Positions 47,701 through 55,951 of a DNA stretch of 64,000 bases are shown piece by piece. The notes below the pieces were generated by a model. That model saw nothing but the letters and a program-made list of their open reading frames with translations. It did no database searches and was not told the origin of the DNA. The position numbers and the translations under genes were made by a program. Each line of letters starts with the position of its first letter. Within the stretch, counting starts at the first letter, position 1. The DNA comes from an uncultured Dyadobacter sp. (GTDB taxonomy: Bacteria > Bacteroidota > Bacteroidia > Cytophagales > Spirosomataceae), in assembly GCF_946482605.1 (NCBI RefSeq), contig NZ_CAMLSE010000017.1, positions 62,001-126,000 on the forward strand, written 5' to 3'.

Positions 47701-50700
47701 CGCATTGATGTGATCAGGCGGCTGTTGCCCCATGTAGCCGGTGCCGTATCCATCGAGGATAAGGTGCGGCTGCAGCGCGACGAACTGATGCTCGATTATC
47801 CGTCGAGCTGGCACCCCGCCCGTGTGGCGGCGCTTCGCGAGTTACAAATCCGGCTGGTGCCGCGCCTCCGGGCCGTGTACAGTAATGAATGGATGGAAGC
47901 GAGCGTAGAAGACCAGACCCTGCGTCATACCCGCAGCCGCCGGCCATTTACGACGAAACTTAGCATTCCTTATGAGGGCAAAATGTACCGAATCGAGAAG
48001 GTATCCAGGAGTTTCTGGTTCAGTCCGGCTTCGGAGCTCGATCCGGGGATGATCGCCTGGGAGCAGGGAATGGTCAAAGACATTAACCCGAGTACATTCA
48101 TCCGCAAAAACGGTGCGCAGGAAACGCCTGTGCCATGGCGGGAACGGAAAGGGGAGGAACTGTTTGTGTACCTGGTCGTGGACCGGTCGGCGAATGTCGA
48201 GCGCGTGGTAGTGAAGGACAATGACGATAAAAATATCCATTTTATCCAGAACATCATCGCGATCCATAACAACATGGAAAACCTCCGCGAACTGGGCGAG
48301 ATCCTGGAAACCGGAGCCGAATGGATGATGGTGGTGGTGTACCTCATACCCGGGGCCGGACAGGCCGTTATGGCCGGGGAATTGGTGGTTGGGGTGCTGC
48401 AATTCCTGGCCAGCGGAGAATTCGACGATATCAAAAAGCTGCTCGGGGGCGATGGCGTCAAAATGCTGAGAAGCGGTTATGATAAGGTTTCGGGCATGTT
48501 TGAAGCGGATAAGCTGTGGGATTTGTTACTTCATGACCAGGGTACCCTTCCGCCGCTCAGTACGGAGGCCGCTCCACCAGCCGCTTTCAGCAGCGGCCAC
48601 AAGGAGGGTAAGCTGCGGAAGTTCGTCAAAAGGCTGAAAAAAATTGGAAAGTACATCTATAATGGGTTTCAGCGCCTTAAAACTTCTTTCGACTTCCTGC
48701 TGAAACGCCTGAGGCTTTTTGTACTGAAACACCCAACCCTGCATATGCTGATAAGCATGATCGGTCAATACCTCGACATTATCAGGGCGAAAGTGAAATT
48801 GACAGCCGATATGCTGGGCGGAGAAGATAAGCCGGAAGCCGGGAGTGTCACTGACTTCGGCGCCCAGGCCAGCCAGATGGTCGGCCATTTACAAACGTTG
48901 GAAGTACCGCATAACCTCATTCCGCTGGATGGCCTCGTCGACGTGGTGATCACCCTGGTGTTGAAGAAAATAGCACGTGGTCCGAAGAAGATTATCGTCA
49001 AGGGAGTGCGGGAAGTGCTGGAACAGCTGGGAATATATGCCAAAATCACCGGGTATGTGGGAGACCAGCTGAAAGGAACGTTCGTGGATCCCAACAATAT
49101 CCTCAACGACATCATCGACAAGGAGATCCAACCGGCAGTGCAGACCGCGGGCAATGAATTTGCGACCACTGCCATGGGGATATTGAAAGAAGTGCCAGGT
49201 CTGGAAGGTGTGAAGATCGACGGTCTGAAGGGGCCGGCCATTACCAGGGTAGACCCGCCGGACGAATCGGAGGAAGATGACCTGCCCGATATGCAACCCT
49301 ATCTTTCCCGACAGGAGCCCAACCGGGAACAGACCGGCGAATCGTATCCGATGATCAGGGCGTCACATGGGACACGGATCGATAAAGCAGCGGAAACAGA
49401 TCTGACCATGCGTTTCGGGCAGGATTTCTCGCACGTCCGCATTCACGCGAACACGGGTATGGACGAAGAGATGGAATCGATCGGGGCGGAGGCGCTTACC
49501 TCGGGAAGCCACGTATACCTGAAATCCAACCTGCATATCGACCGGGAGCCCGGACAGAGCATTTTCTACCACGAACTGGCGCATGTGATCCAGCAAACCG
49601 GCGCACGCCCCGCATCGGCGCAGCACAACGACTTTCCGGTCAGCGGCAAGGCGGAAGGGGGTATCCGGTCCGAGCCGCAGAGCGAACGGGAGGCGGAAAT
49701 GTTCGCCAGGGCCGGAAAAGAGGGCGGGGCCGTACCGTCACTTCAGAAAACGTCGCTGCAAGGTTACCAGCCCAAGATCAGTGATGTGGTGATGTTTAAG
49801 TTTTTTAAATCGCTATCGGGAGGCGATTACCCCAAACTGACCGATGGCAAAATAACCGACGTAGTGAAGCCGAACGTGTTCGTGGCGTCGCTCGGAGCGA
49901 GGCTCAGCCAGCAGGAAACGGCATTTGCCGAACATCTCAATACCGAGCTCAAAGGTAAATTCGGGACATTGGAATTTACACCGGCCATGAAGGACGGGTC
50001 GGATGAGATCAAAAGTCTCCTGCAGGGCAAGGACTGGGCATCCTATCAGAAGCTTTTTCTGGACATTGTACGGCGCAGCAAAGTCAGGAAGAAACCCGAC
50101 AAGAGCAATCCTTCCAAAGAAGAATGGGAAGTAAACATGGTGCGGGTGAAAGCCGGTCTGGAAGAGGCCATTGCGATTCAGACGGGTATTGTCCTGGACA
50201 TTGATTTTCCGAAATCCACGACGATGGCCAGCCAGTCGATGGGAAAAGTGAAAGTCCGTAGTCTGATCCTGGACCGGATCAGCCTCAATGCCGGCCTTTG
50301 GGAGAAGCTGGTCAAAAACACCTTCGTTGCGGGGAAGAATACATTGGGTTTCAAGACCAAATACACCGATGCCAAGCTGAAAGAATACAAGGATGGGGCC
50401 AAATACCTGATCGAGAAACTGGAACCCATCCGGATTTTTACGGGTAAAGGTTTCAGTTTCTCCAATTACCTCGCCCGTAATATCGAAAACCACGTTTTTC
50501 CTGACCTTAACGAGCTCCACACCGGTTCGCAATCCGATCCGATCCCGATCTACTGGTACAAGAACATCAGTGACTATCCGCGGAGTATTAAGCTGGCCGG
50601 CAAGATGTACAGCATGCGGAATCTTACAAAAATCGATTATAAAGGGGAAAAAATACAGGTCGGGGTGAGTGAAAAATACATTACCAAGGCTGCGGGCGGC

Positions 50701-51066
50701 GTGAATTCCAAACAGAACGCCACTGTCCTTCAACGGGGCACAACCAGCGGCCGCGACACTGCGATGACCAAGACATACAGGCTGGCATTGGAAAATCTGA
50801 GTTATCCATGGAAAAACGAGGACGTCGACCACGTGAAAGACCTTGGTTTCGGGGGGGACGATGTGTACGAAAACTTCTGGCCGCTGAATAGCTATGTGAA
50901 CCGGACGCCATTCAGAGACCAATGGCTGATGCGGTACAAGGTGGAATACAAGGAAGGAAAAGACCACAAGGTGGATAGTTTGAAAGAATTGAGAGATAAG
51001 TGGTTTATCATCAAGGGGTATCGCCTGCGTCCTGAATCGCCGGGCGGCAGGTGGACACAAAAATAG
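44800..51066 (+). CDS. Giant protein with two DUF4157 (eCIS core) domains and a C-terminal HNH-like nuclease motif, candidate effector
   Basis: A 2088-residue protein, the largest in the window. It contains a zinc-ribbon-like pair (CAVC at 73-76 and CAEC at 89-92), a first DUF4157 domain (about 125-200, with HELVH at 190-194), a long helical region with hydrophobic stretches near 1176-1205, an acidic linker from 1488, and a second DUF4157 domain (about 1518-1605, HELAH at 1591-1595). The C-terminal about 480 residues end in an HNH-like pattern: DVDHV at 2008-2012, GGDD at 2018-2021, N2025, PL at 2028-2029, N2034. DUF4157 marks eCIS-associated cargo and is metallopeptidase-like (HExxH). No signal peptide. 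It starts 10 bases after the protease gene. The toxin call is inferred from architecture. Confidence 0.85.
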   Translation: MQQFAPKNGKHEHAKAALKAARPFFQSGPVVNGPDNRYEQEADALADRVMRGQTVRQGHSFRTAPARVVQPKCAVCGKQLHDENGGTICAECEKERAGANDGQESFGEQVPQLVMEIADRPGKPLAPALRHWMENRLSDDFADVVIHNDPTSAEAASAIHARAYTLGNHIVFGDGEYQPDTVAGKWLLAHELVHVSQQRLIGKHVQTRPASVVEKLRDDKVVKGVGTIDTILEAHIDAYPDKAEVKKLAAGIAKMNKGTTDDEKQAFITALLAIAKDVKSPEELDLVTDVLKVSGRYTEAATLAVEKKHNPGKTAFYDLDFYEQNLKDGLSWLTDSYPGIRKFLDSWLGTFDLYIYGPLIQVQTLYAEKDFDKVYKKTVEDANKPAVLKENERLLIALTAFRELDQARKGLLTQFSKITSSKENIAEAFADDQKKSILLKWSAEQLSPEADHLFRAMLPRLTAVMKKASAYWKGVSHEYSLIFSDKIYFNLYQDQFRTHKAVFSRYEKPLHAIMLAALQLSSKGDLPDAKTYARLRKTASGKLFGLINEISIDFRQKSREKGDKAGLMDLYGIFLSLWVSTRQILIESMASDQSKLTNQQVKERIRIGNNLWQIGDLTGLETIRQLGVEVLFPKEKIVFGAKQARSFLSYDEPLQWTREESSAAQMIAQFVKETTKVDGSQDLAVLMHYYYKSVLLNEEEAILTRLLQEQGGVTDHKADLGAYKPILEQEKKLLNEQILNNFQQSLVPIRFVLKGIRFSVIAKDAAEFNELINNDQRIQKSKADHFKGLGPDHITLISPDVNEHLAAGGVVIWIFPNPGAFTSRMEQVLPGLVPPPNTPLEYIGKLAAFLKKAREDKKPQDLTKAQKKLETEPETRVRRLRRVAFSHHRRVVVESLIRDLWRGFEDSIDTWSNPLKAIREMTMLAIQAPEEDVQLQMACITLELAPDIHKVLLNQSVALGILSRDTDRIDVIRRLLPHVAGAVSIEDKVRLQRDELMLDYPSSWHPARVAALRELQIRLVPRLRAVYSNEWMEASVEDQTLRHTRSRRPFTTKLSIPYEGKMYRIEKVSRSFWFSPASELDPGMIAWEQGMVKDINPSTFIRKNGAQETPVPWRERKGEELFVYLVVDRSANVERVVVKDNDDKNIHFIQNIIAIHNNMENLRELGEILETGAEWMMVVVYLIPGAGQAVMAGELVVGVLQFLASGEFDDIKKLLGGDGVKMLRSGYDKVSGMFEADKLWDLLLHDQGTLPPLSTEAAPPAAFSSGHKEGKLRKFVKRLKKIGKYIYNGFQRLKTSFDFLLKRLRLFVLKHPTLHMLISMIGQYLDIIRAKVKLTADMLGGEDKPEAGSVTDFGAQASQMVGHLQTLEVPHNLIPLDGLVDVVITLVLKKIARGPKKIIVKGVREVLEQLGIYAKITGYVGDQLKGTFVDPNNILNDIIDKEIQPAVQTAGNEFATTAMGILKEVPGLEGVKIDGLKGPAITRVDPPDESEEDDLPDMQPYLSRQEPNREQTGESYPMIRASHGTRIDKAAETDLTMRFGQDFSHVRIHANTGMDEEMESIGAEALTSGSHVYLKSNLHIDREPGQSIFYHELAHVIQQTGARPASAQHNDFPVSGKAEGGIRSEPQSEREAEMFARAGKEGGAVPSLQKTSLQGYQPKISDVVMFKFFKSLSGGDYPKLTDGKITDVVKPNVFVASLGARLSQQETAFAEHLNTELKGKFGTLEFTPAMKDGSDEIKSLLQGKDWASYQKLFLDIVRRSKVRKKPDKSNPSKEEWEVNMVRVKAGLEEAIAIQTGIVLDIDFPKSTTMASQSMGKVKVRSLILDRISLNAGLWEKLVKNTFVAGKNTLGFKTKYTDAKLKEYKDGAKYLIEKLEPIRIFTGKGFSFSNYLARNIENHVFPDLNELHTGSQSDPIPIYWYKNISDYPRSIKLAGKMYSMRNLTKIDYKGEKIQVGVSEKYITKAAGGVNSKQNATVLQRGTTSGRDTAMTKTYRLALENLSYPWKNEDVDHVKDLGFGGDDVYENFWPLNSYVNRTPFRDQWLMRYKVEYKEGKDHKVDSLKELRDKWFIIKGYRLRPESPGGRWTQK

Positions 51067-51074
51067 AAATCGAC

Positions 51075-51950
51075 ATGGAGGCAAAGCGCATTGAAGATGG
51101 GATGATCAGGGCTGTTGCATGCTCGCCCGACGGGAAGTTGATTGCAACTGCGGGTAGTGCGGGAGTGGCTTTGCTGGCGGCGGACACAATGGAAATTGCA
51201 CATACTTTTCCAACACCCGAAACCGCAGAATGCCTGGCCTTTTCGCCCGATAGTAACCGCGTTTGCGTGGGCTTGCGCGGGGGGAAAGTGATCATAACGG
51301 ATGTATCGGGCCGACCCGTTAAAACGATTGCCACGAAGGCGCCGGGATTTGTCACCGTCGCCTGGTCGCCCGACGGTAAGCATATATGCCTGGGCCAGTA
51401 CGAACCCATTCTGACGCTCATTGATACCAGGAACTGGAAAAGTCAGGCATTGGACCCCGGCGTGTACGACGACAGCGGCAGAACGGCCGTGCGGTTCGAA
51501 ACGGACGGAGAATCGATCCTGAGCACTGCCGGAAACCAGCTGATGCGATGGCAAAAAGCGGGAGCCCGGTACGTAGCCGAGCCGGTTCTCCATGCAGCAC
51601 ACGACGGGCGGTTTACGGAGCTCGTGCCGGGGCCGGATGGTTCATTCGCGGTGCTGGAAGATACCGAGCCGGCATGCTACCTGCACCAATGGCGTCCCGC
51701 GGCGGGCGAAACGACAAAGGCGGTGAAGTTGCCCGATTACTTTTCCAAACTGGGTTGGGCCGAAAAGGACCGGTGCTTTGTGGCGGGCGAGCTCGCGGGC
51801 AGCAAGCTCGTGTACCGCACGGCCGCGCGGCTCGCGGAAGCGTCGCATACGCCGAAAGACGTCGGTAACTACGCCATCGCCTGCATGGAAGCATTTCCGA
51901 GAAGCGGTTTCCTGCTGATCGGTACGCGCAGTGGTTTTTTATTGTATTAA
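51075..51950 (+). CDS. WD40-like beta-propeller protein between effector candidate and AAA+ ATPase
   Basis: A 291-residue propeller-type protein. Repeats with the WD40 pattern are visible: IRAVACSPDGKLIATAGSAG, then AECLAFSPDSNRVCVGLRGG and FVTVAWSPDGKHICLGQ; later blades are degenerate (FTELVPGPDGSFAVLED). I chose ATG 51075, nine bases after the stop of the giant gene, over an overlapping GTG at 51051. There is no signal peptide or enzyme motif. Its position directly behind the toxin candidate suggests an immunity or chaperone protein, or a scaffold for cargo loading. It is not part of standard PVC/Afp operons. Confidence 0.8.
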   Translation: MEAKRIEDGMIRAVACSPDGKLIATAGSAGVALLAADTMEIAHTFPTPETAECLAFSPDSNRVCVGLRGGKVIITDVSGRPVKTIATKAPGFVTVAWSPDGKHICLGQYEPILTLIDTRNWKSQALDPGVYDDSGRTAVRFETDGESILSTAGNQLMRWQKAGARYVAEPVLHAAHDGRFTELVPGPDGSFAVLEDTEPACYLHQWRPAAGETTKAVKLPDYFSKLGWAEKDRCFVAGELAGSKLVYRTAARLAEASHTPKDVGNYAIACMEAFPRSGFLLIGTRSGFLLY

Positions 51951-51961
51951 AATAGAAAAAA

Positions 51962-53407
51962 ATGGCTTCCGCATTGAACAACCTCCGAAACTGGCTTGGT
52001 ATGAAAGACGAAGAAACGGAACCGGCCGCACCTCCGGCCCTCGCACCGGCGCCCGAAGACCAGCCGGGCATGACATTGGCGGACACCGGCAGGGCCCAAT
52101 CTAATCTTACCCTCGGTCTTGCGCAGGTGAGGCAGGTGCTGGAAGGCAGGCTGCGGGAGCATTTTGGCAAAGGAGCCTTCAAAATGGGTGATATGCAGCT
52201 TTATGATGATAACTCTGCGCTGTTTGGTAAACTCAGCGACTGGGAATTGTCGGTGGAGGAGTACCTCACGCTTATGATCGCGCTGGCACCGCACCTGCAT
52301 CCCAACTTTTACGATTCCATCATCCGGCAGTTCGTGCCCAAAGACAGCGAGTTTCCGGAGTTCGGCGGGAGCAGGGGAGAAGCCTACCGCGGCATGCTGC
52401 CAACGGGCGATACGGTGCTGTTTATGCTTGCCGGGCCTGACTTGCCTGCGCGGATGGCGGTACGGCGGCACATCCTGAACGCAGAGAATGTGCTTTTCAA
52501 AGAACAGGTGCTGGTGATGGAGGAACCGCCCGCGGGCGAACCCGAGACGAGCGGCAGGCTGATTATTTCCCGCGACTACATCGAACTTTTTACCACCGGG
52601 CAGAAGTGGAAGCCCAGGTTTGGCCCCGGATTTCCGGCCCAGCTGATCTCGACGGCCATGGAGTGGCCGGAGCTGGTGCTATCGGACCCATTGCGCGGGG
52701 AATTGGAGCAGATTTACAATTGGTTGAAATACAATGCAAAACTAATGGAAGACCCGGCACTGAATGCCCGCCTGAAACCTGGCTACCGAGCCCTGTTTTA
52801 CGGCCCGCCGGGTACCGGCAAGACGTTGGCGGCAACACTGCTGGGGAAACGCCTGGATCTGGATGTGTACCGGATCGACCTGTCGCAGGTGGTTTCCAAA
52901 TACATCGGCGAAACGGAAAAAAACCTTCAGACCCTCTTTGAAACAGCCGCTAACAAGCAATGGATCTTGTTTTTTGATGAAGCGGACGCGTTATTCGGTA
53001 AGCGCACAGCGGTAGCCAGCTCTCACGACCGCTATGCCAACCAAGAGGTATCCTACCTGCTGCAGCGTATCGAAGACTATCCCGGGCTTGTGATCCTGGC
53101 TTCGAATTTTCGAAACAATATGGATGTCGCATTTACCCGGCGCTTCCAGGCCATGGTCAATTTTGTAATGCCGACGGCACACGAACGTACTTTGCTCTGG
53201 CGGCAGACATTACCATCCACGATCGGGCTGGCTGCGGACCTGTCGGCCGAAGAACTGGCCGCCAACTTTGAACTCACAGGTGCTTCCATTCTGAACGTAG
53301 TGCAGCTGGCAGGGATCCAGGCATTGTCTTCCGGGCAACCATTGAACAAAGCTTTGCTGGTGCAGGAAATCCGGAAGGAGTATGCCAAAGAGGGGCGAAC
53401 CTTGTGA
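51962..53407 (+). CDS. AAA+ ATPase of the injection system (Pvc15/Afp15-like)
   Basis: A 481-residue cytoplasmic ATPase. The N-terminal 230 residues are eCIS-specific; the AAA+ core has Walker A GPPGTGKT at 281-288, Walker B FFDEADALFG with Asp339-Glu340, and sensor/arginine-finger segments ILASNFRNNMD and FTRRFQAMVNFVMPT. Pvc15/Afp15-type ATPases are found in nearly all eCIS and are implicated in loading cargo or remodelling it before assembly. It closes the operon; the next gene is convergent with a 9-base gap, so no separate terminator hairpin is visible. Confidence 0.94.
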   Translation: MASALNNLRNWLGMKDEETEPAAPPALAPAPEDQPGMTLADTGRAQSNLTLGLAQVRQVLEGRLREHFGKGAFKMGDMQLYDDNSALFGKLSDWELSVEEYLTLMIALAPHLHPNFYDSIIRQFVPKDSEFPEFGGSRGEAYRGMLPTGDTVLFMLAGPDLPARMAVRRHILNAENVLFKEQVLVMEEPPAGEPETSGRLIISRDYIELFTTGQKWKPRFGPGFPAQLISTAMEWPELVLSDPLRGELEQIYNWLKYNAKLMEDPALNARLKPGYRALFYGPPGTGKTLAATLLGKRLDLDVYRIDLSQVVSKYIGETEKNLQTLFETAANKQWILFFDEADALFGKRTAVASSHDRYANQEVSYLLQRIEDYPGLVILASNFRNNMDVAFTRRFQAMVNFVMPTAHERTLLWRQTLPSTIGLAADLSAEELAANFELTGASILNVVQLAGIQALSSGQPLNKALLVQEIRKEYAKEGRTL

Positions 53408-53416
53408 CCTGCCTGG

Positions 53417-54025
53417 TTACAGCGGGTAGAACAGGCCGGTGATGGAGCCCAGTATCAGGAAAGTGACGATGATCCCCGTCCCGAATATCAGAACGGCCTC
53501 TCTTTGAAACCGTATCGGCACCGAGCCGCTACCCGAAATTTGCGAGAGTTCCTTGCGACGCGCATAATGCGCGCAGGCCAGGTGCAGGAAGACGCACAGC
53601 ACCGACAAGGTGTAATAGGGTATAAAGAATAGCTTTTCGGGGTAATGGACCGCGACACCCGATGCGAAGTAGAAGTCGGTTTCGACGTGCCAGTTATAGC
53701 GTGCCATCATCACGGCAGCCACATGATTGATCAGAAACAACGCGAGGTAGATGCCGCTCCAAGTCTGCGCCCTGATGTACAACGGCTGATTCCGGAAGCC
53801 TTTCCCGGCAACAAGTCGCAATCCGCTCGCGATCTGAAATGCGACGCTGGCAAGCAGCAGCGCTTCCACGGGCGGAAAGCGGTATACCAATCTGGCATAT
53901 TTCATTACCGTGATATGCATTGCGGGCCCTCCGAGTGCGAAGAGGTGGTTGGTCAGATGCAAAAGCAGGAATACGGCAATCAGGATACCGCTGATCCGAT
54001 GGAGTTTTCTGGCAGAGGGAAACAT
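53417..54025 (-). CDS. Cytochrome b-like multi-helix membrane protein
   Basis: A 202-residue membrane protein with about five helices (near residues 10-32, 55-72, 88-110, 135-152 and 178-198). Histidines sit in or near helices (HRISG at 9, LLLHLTNHLF at 21-30, INHVAAV near 99, FLHLACAHYA near 147-156) in a pattern reminiscent of the succinate dehydrogenase cytochrome b subunit. That suggests haem binding, but I could not identify the exact family. It is probably co-transcribed with the cupin gene upstream (65-base gap). Confidence 0.6.
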   Translation of the reverse strand: MFPSARKLHRISGILIAVFLLLHLTNHLFALGGPAMHITVMKYARLVYRFPPVEALLLASVAFQIASGLRLVAGKGFRNQPLYIRAQTWSGIYLALFLINHVAAVMMARYNWHVETDFYFASGVAVHYPEKLFFIPYYTLSVLCVFLHLACAHYARRKELSQISGSGSVPIRFQREAVLIFGTGIIVTFLILGSITGLFYPL

Positions 54026-54090
54026 GCGGGCTGGATAATCCGCACTGCCCGGTTCGCGGGCCGGTGTGGAATGGTTTAGGATGGTGAATG

Positions 54091-54543
54091 CTATTTTTTA
54101 GGTGTTTTCTCCGGGTATTCTGGCGTATAGCCGCTCCTTCCGTCTTTGATCAGGAACAGCAGCAGCACCCGGGAAGGTTTGTCTTTCAGGTTGTTGGCTG
54201 CAAGGGAATGGATGATGTTCCTTTTCTCAAAAAACATCTGTCCGGTTTTGAAGAGCTCCGGAGCCTTGTGATCCAAGCCTATTTGCACCTCACCTTCAAG
54301 CACATAACCGAACAGGTCGCAATCATGCCGGTGGCTTACCGTATCCTGCGCGCCGGGAGCGATGGTGAGCACGGAAGATTCGAGCTTGTATCCTTTCAGG
54401 TCCGGATCGGTGAGCCATTCATTACGGACTGTTTCGAACGACAATGGCTCTTTTGAAACAGCGGGTTTGGAAGGAGTGTGATTGTGCTGCGCAAAAGCAG
54501 CGGATGCGGAGAAGCACAGCAAAGCAAGCATTGAAAATCTCAT
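54091..54543 (-). CDS. Secreted cupin-domain protein
   Basis: A 150-residue exported protein with a signal peptide (LALLCFSASAAFA, cleavage near residue 19) and a His-rich mature N-terminus (QHNHTPSK). The cupin core shows the metal-binding pattern SHRHDCDLFGYVLEGEVQI in the first motif and the second motif KRNIIHSLAANN. Single-domain cupins of this type can be metal-binding sensors, isomerases or dioxygenases. The function here is unknown. Confidence 0.8.
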   Translation of the reverse strand: MRFSMLALLCFSASAAFAQHNHTPSKPAVSKEPLSFETVRNEWLTDPDLKGYKLESSVLTIAPGAQDTVSHRHDCDLFGYVLEGEVQIGLDHKAPELFKTGQMFFEKRNIIHSLAANNLKDKPSRVLLLFLIKDGRSGYTPEYPEKTPKK

Positions 54544-55030
54544 GGCAGGTCCGGTTTAAGTGATGCGGGTCAAATATAGTTGTGGGAAGTATACCATAGA
54601 TAGGCCATTCATTAATAAAGTGGATAGTCCAGATGAAAAAATGAATTCAAAACCGGAATGGCAGCAGCGCAATCGTGCTGTAAATGGCTTTGGTTCAGGA
54701 TAATTGTGATCAAAGTTTTAGTAACTAATTATTATGACATTAATAATATCGATCATTAATAGTTATGTAGGCAATTATTAAACGGGAATTTAATTGGTAA
54801 AATGATTCGTTACTTTTAGCGAAAATGAAATGGATTTCAGTTACATATGAATCTGTTCATTTATACCCCTCCTTGAACATACTAATACACGGTTAAAGGT
54901 TTAATTAAAGCAAAGCCCGGATTGCTTCAATGGTAATGTCATTGAAAATATGCGGACCTGCGATTTTATTTATCATGATCCGGATAAATAAATAGTAACA
55001 ATTAATATAAACGCTAATCCTGTATTGAAG
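54544..55030. other. AT-rich intergenic region upstream of the tyrosinase cassette
   Basis: A 487-base gap without a convincing gene, markedly richer in A and T than its flanks. It separates the divergent cupin gene from the tyrosinase cassette and probably holds both promoters. TACTTTTA at 54811-54818 is one base off the Bacteroidota -7 box. A perfect 10-base dyad is listed separately. Several ATTAAT words near 54735-54775 add local symmetry. Confidence 0.5.
54965..54992. promoter_or_regulatory. Dyad symmetry, candidate operator for the tyrosinase cassette
   Basis: Arms 54965-54974 (TTTATTTATC) and 54983-54992 (GATAAATAAA) are perfectly complementary around an 8-base centre. It lies 38 bases before the first gene of the cassette. 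AT-rich arms and lack of a T run favour a protein-binding site over a terminator. Confidence 0.4.
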
Positions 55031-55462
55031 ATGCTCAACGCCAATGGCAGTCTCGCCTCAGGTCTCTGGACTTACCGGAGCCTGCTCAACAATCCCGATC
55101 TCTCGGTTGATTTCAATGCACTCGAATTCGGAAGGGGAAATCTCCTGATCGAAACAACACCGGACGGCCGGTTGACCGGAAAAATCTATGACACCGGCTG
55201 GGAGCTGGAATTGAAAGGTTCCGTCCAGGCTGGAAGCCCGGCTACACTCTGGTTTCAGGGTTCCGGAATCGTCAGCGGATCGCTCTGGATCTATGATTAC
55301 CTGTGCTATCTCGTGCCGTATATCCCTAACGGTATCAAGCAGGTACCTGCGCTGACAGGCAGTGTGACGCGCGCCATTCCCCACCCCGACGGGCAGGGGG
55401 GGACAAGTCCCGCCGGCGTGGTCTGCTCTTTTTATGCCGTGCTGCAACCACCCGTTTCCTGA
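55031..55462 (+). CDS. Small conserved protein of the tyrosinase cassette
   Basis: A 143-residue protein I cannot name. From ATG 55031 (a TTG lies two codons upstream) it reads as an all-beta protein rich in Gly, Trp and Tyr, with segments ASGLWTYRSLLNNPDL, LEFGRGNLLIE, FQGSGIVSGSLWIYDYL and SPAGVVCSFYAVLQ. There is no signal peptide or membrane helix. It starts the three-gene run that ends in tyrosinase (17-base gap to the next gene), so it may help the enzyme, for instance as a binding partner or substrate-side protein. Confidence 0.65.
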   Translation: MLNANGSLASGLWTYRSLLNNPDLSVDFNALEFGRGNLLIETTPDGRLTGKIYDTGWELELKGSVQAGSPATLWFQGSGIVSGSLWIYDYLCYLVPYIPNGIKQVPALTGSVTRAIPHPDGQGGTSPAGVVCSFYAVLQPPVS

Positions 55463-55479
55463 TTCCGATCTCTTTCCAG

Positions 55480-55932
55480 ATGGAGGGGACAGCAGGAACA
55501 TCGTCCTGTAACTGCGGGAGTGCAGTGCAGGAACAACACGTATCATCTTCTGCCGGAAAGGTGACCACTACTGCCAAAGCGGTACCATCGATTTTAATGA
55601 GCGTCCTGATTGCATTCTTTCCGAAATGCCCGTTTTGCTGGGCGGTTTACATGAGTATGTTCGGAAGTGTCGGGCTTGCAAAGCTACCTTATATGGGTTG
55701 GCTGTTGCCGGTTTTGATGGTTTTGCTTGCATTTCATCTGATGATGTTATGGAAAAAGACGGCTCAGCATGGCTACGTTCCTTTTGTATTGAGTTTGCTG
55801 GGTTCATTGTTGATTATGACAGGCCGTTCCTATTTTCCATTGCAGGAATGGATGCTGGTTGCCGGAATAGCCTGCATTATTTCAGGTTCATTATTGAATA
55901 GCTTTTTTCAGATCCGTTTAATTAAAGTATAA
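55480..55932 (+). CDS. MerC-like four-helix membrane protein with CxxC motif
   Basis: A 150-residue membrane protein. The soluble N-terminus has two close cysteines (SSCNCGS, residues 9-11), followed by about four membrane helices. The first carries FFPKCPFCWAVYMSMFG, a CPFC pair embedded near the membrane surface as in MerC-type metal proteins. It is placed between the small unknown gene and the tyrosinase gene (19-base gap). A role in copper handling for the type-3 copper centre is a reasonable inference, not shown. Confidence 0.65.
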   Translation: MEGTAGTSSCNCGSAVQEQHVSSSAGKVTTTAKAVPSILMSVLIAFFPKCPFCWAVYMSMFGSVGLAKLPYMGWLLPVLMVLLAFHLMMLWKKTAQHGYVPFVLSLLGSLLIMTGRSYFPLQEWMLVAGIACIISGSLLNSFFQIRLIKV

Positions 55933-55951
55933 ATCAAATCTCAACAAAAAA

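Noticed and set aside
49813..51084. 423-codon minus-strand frame opposite the C-terminus of the giant protein, considered as an antisense immunity gene
   Set aside because: Composition (Phe/His/Pro/Val-rich) is that of a codon shadow and it has no start signals; the sense frame carries the conserved HNH-like pattern.
22144..53407. Type VI secretion system or a plain prophage
   Set aside because: There are no TssJLM membrane-complex or ClpV genes and no capsid, terminase, portal, integrase or lysis genes, while DUF4255, DUF5908, LysM hub, AAA+ ATPase and DUF4157 markers are specific to eCIS.
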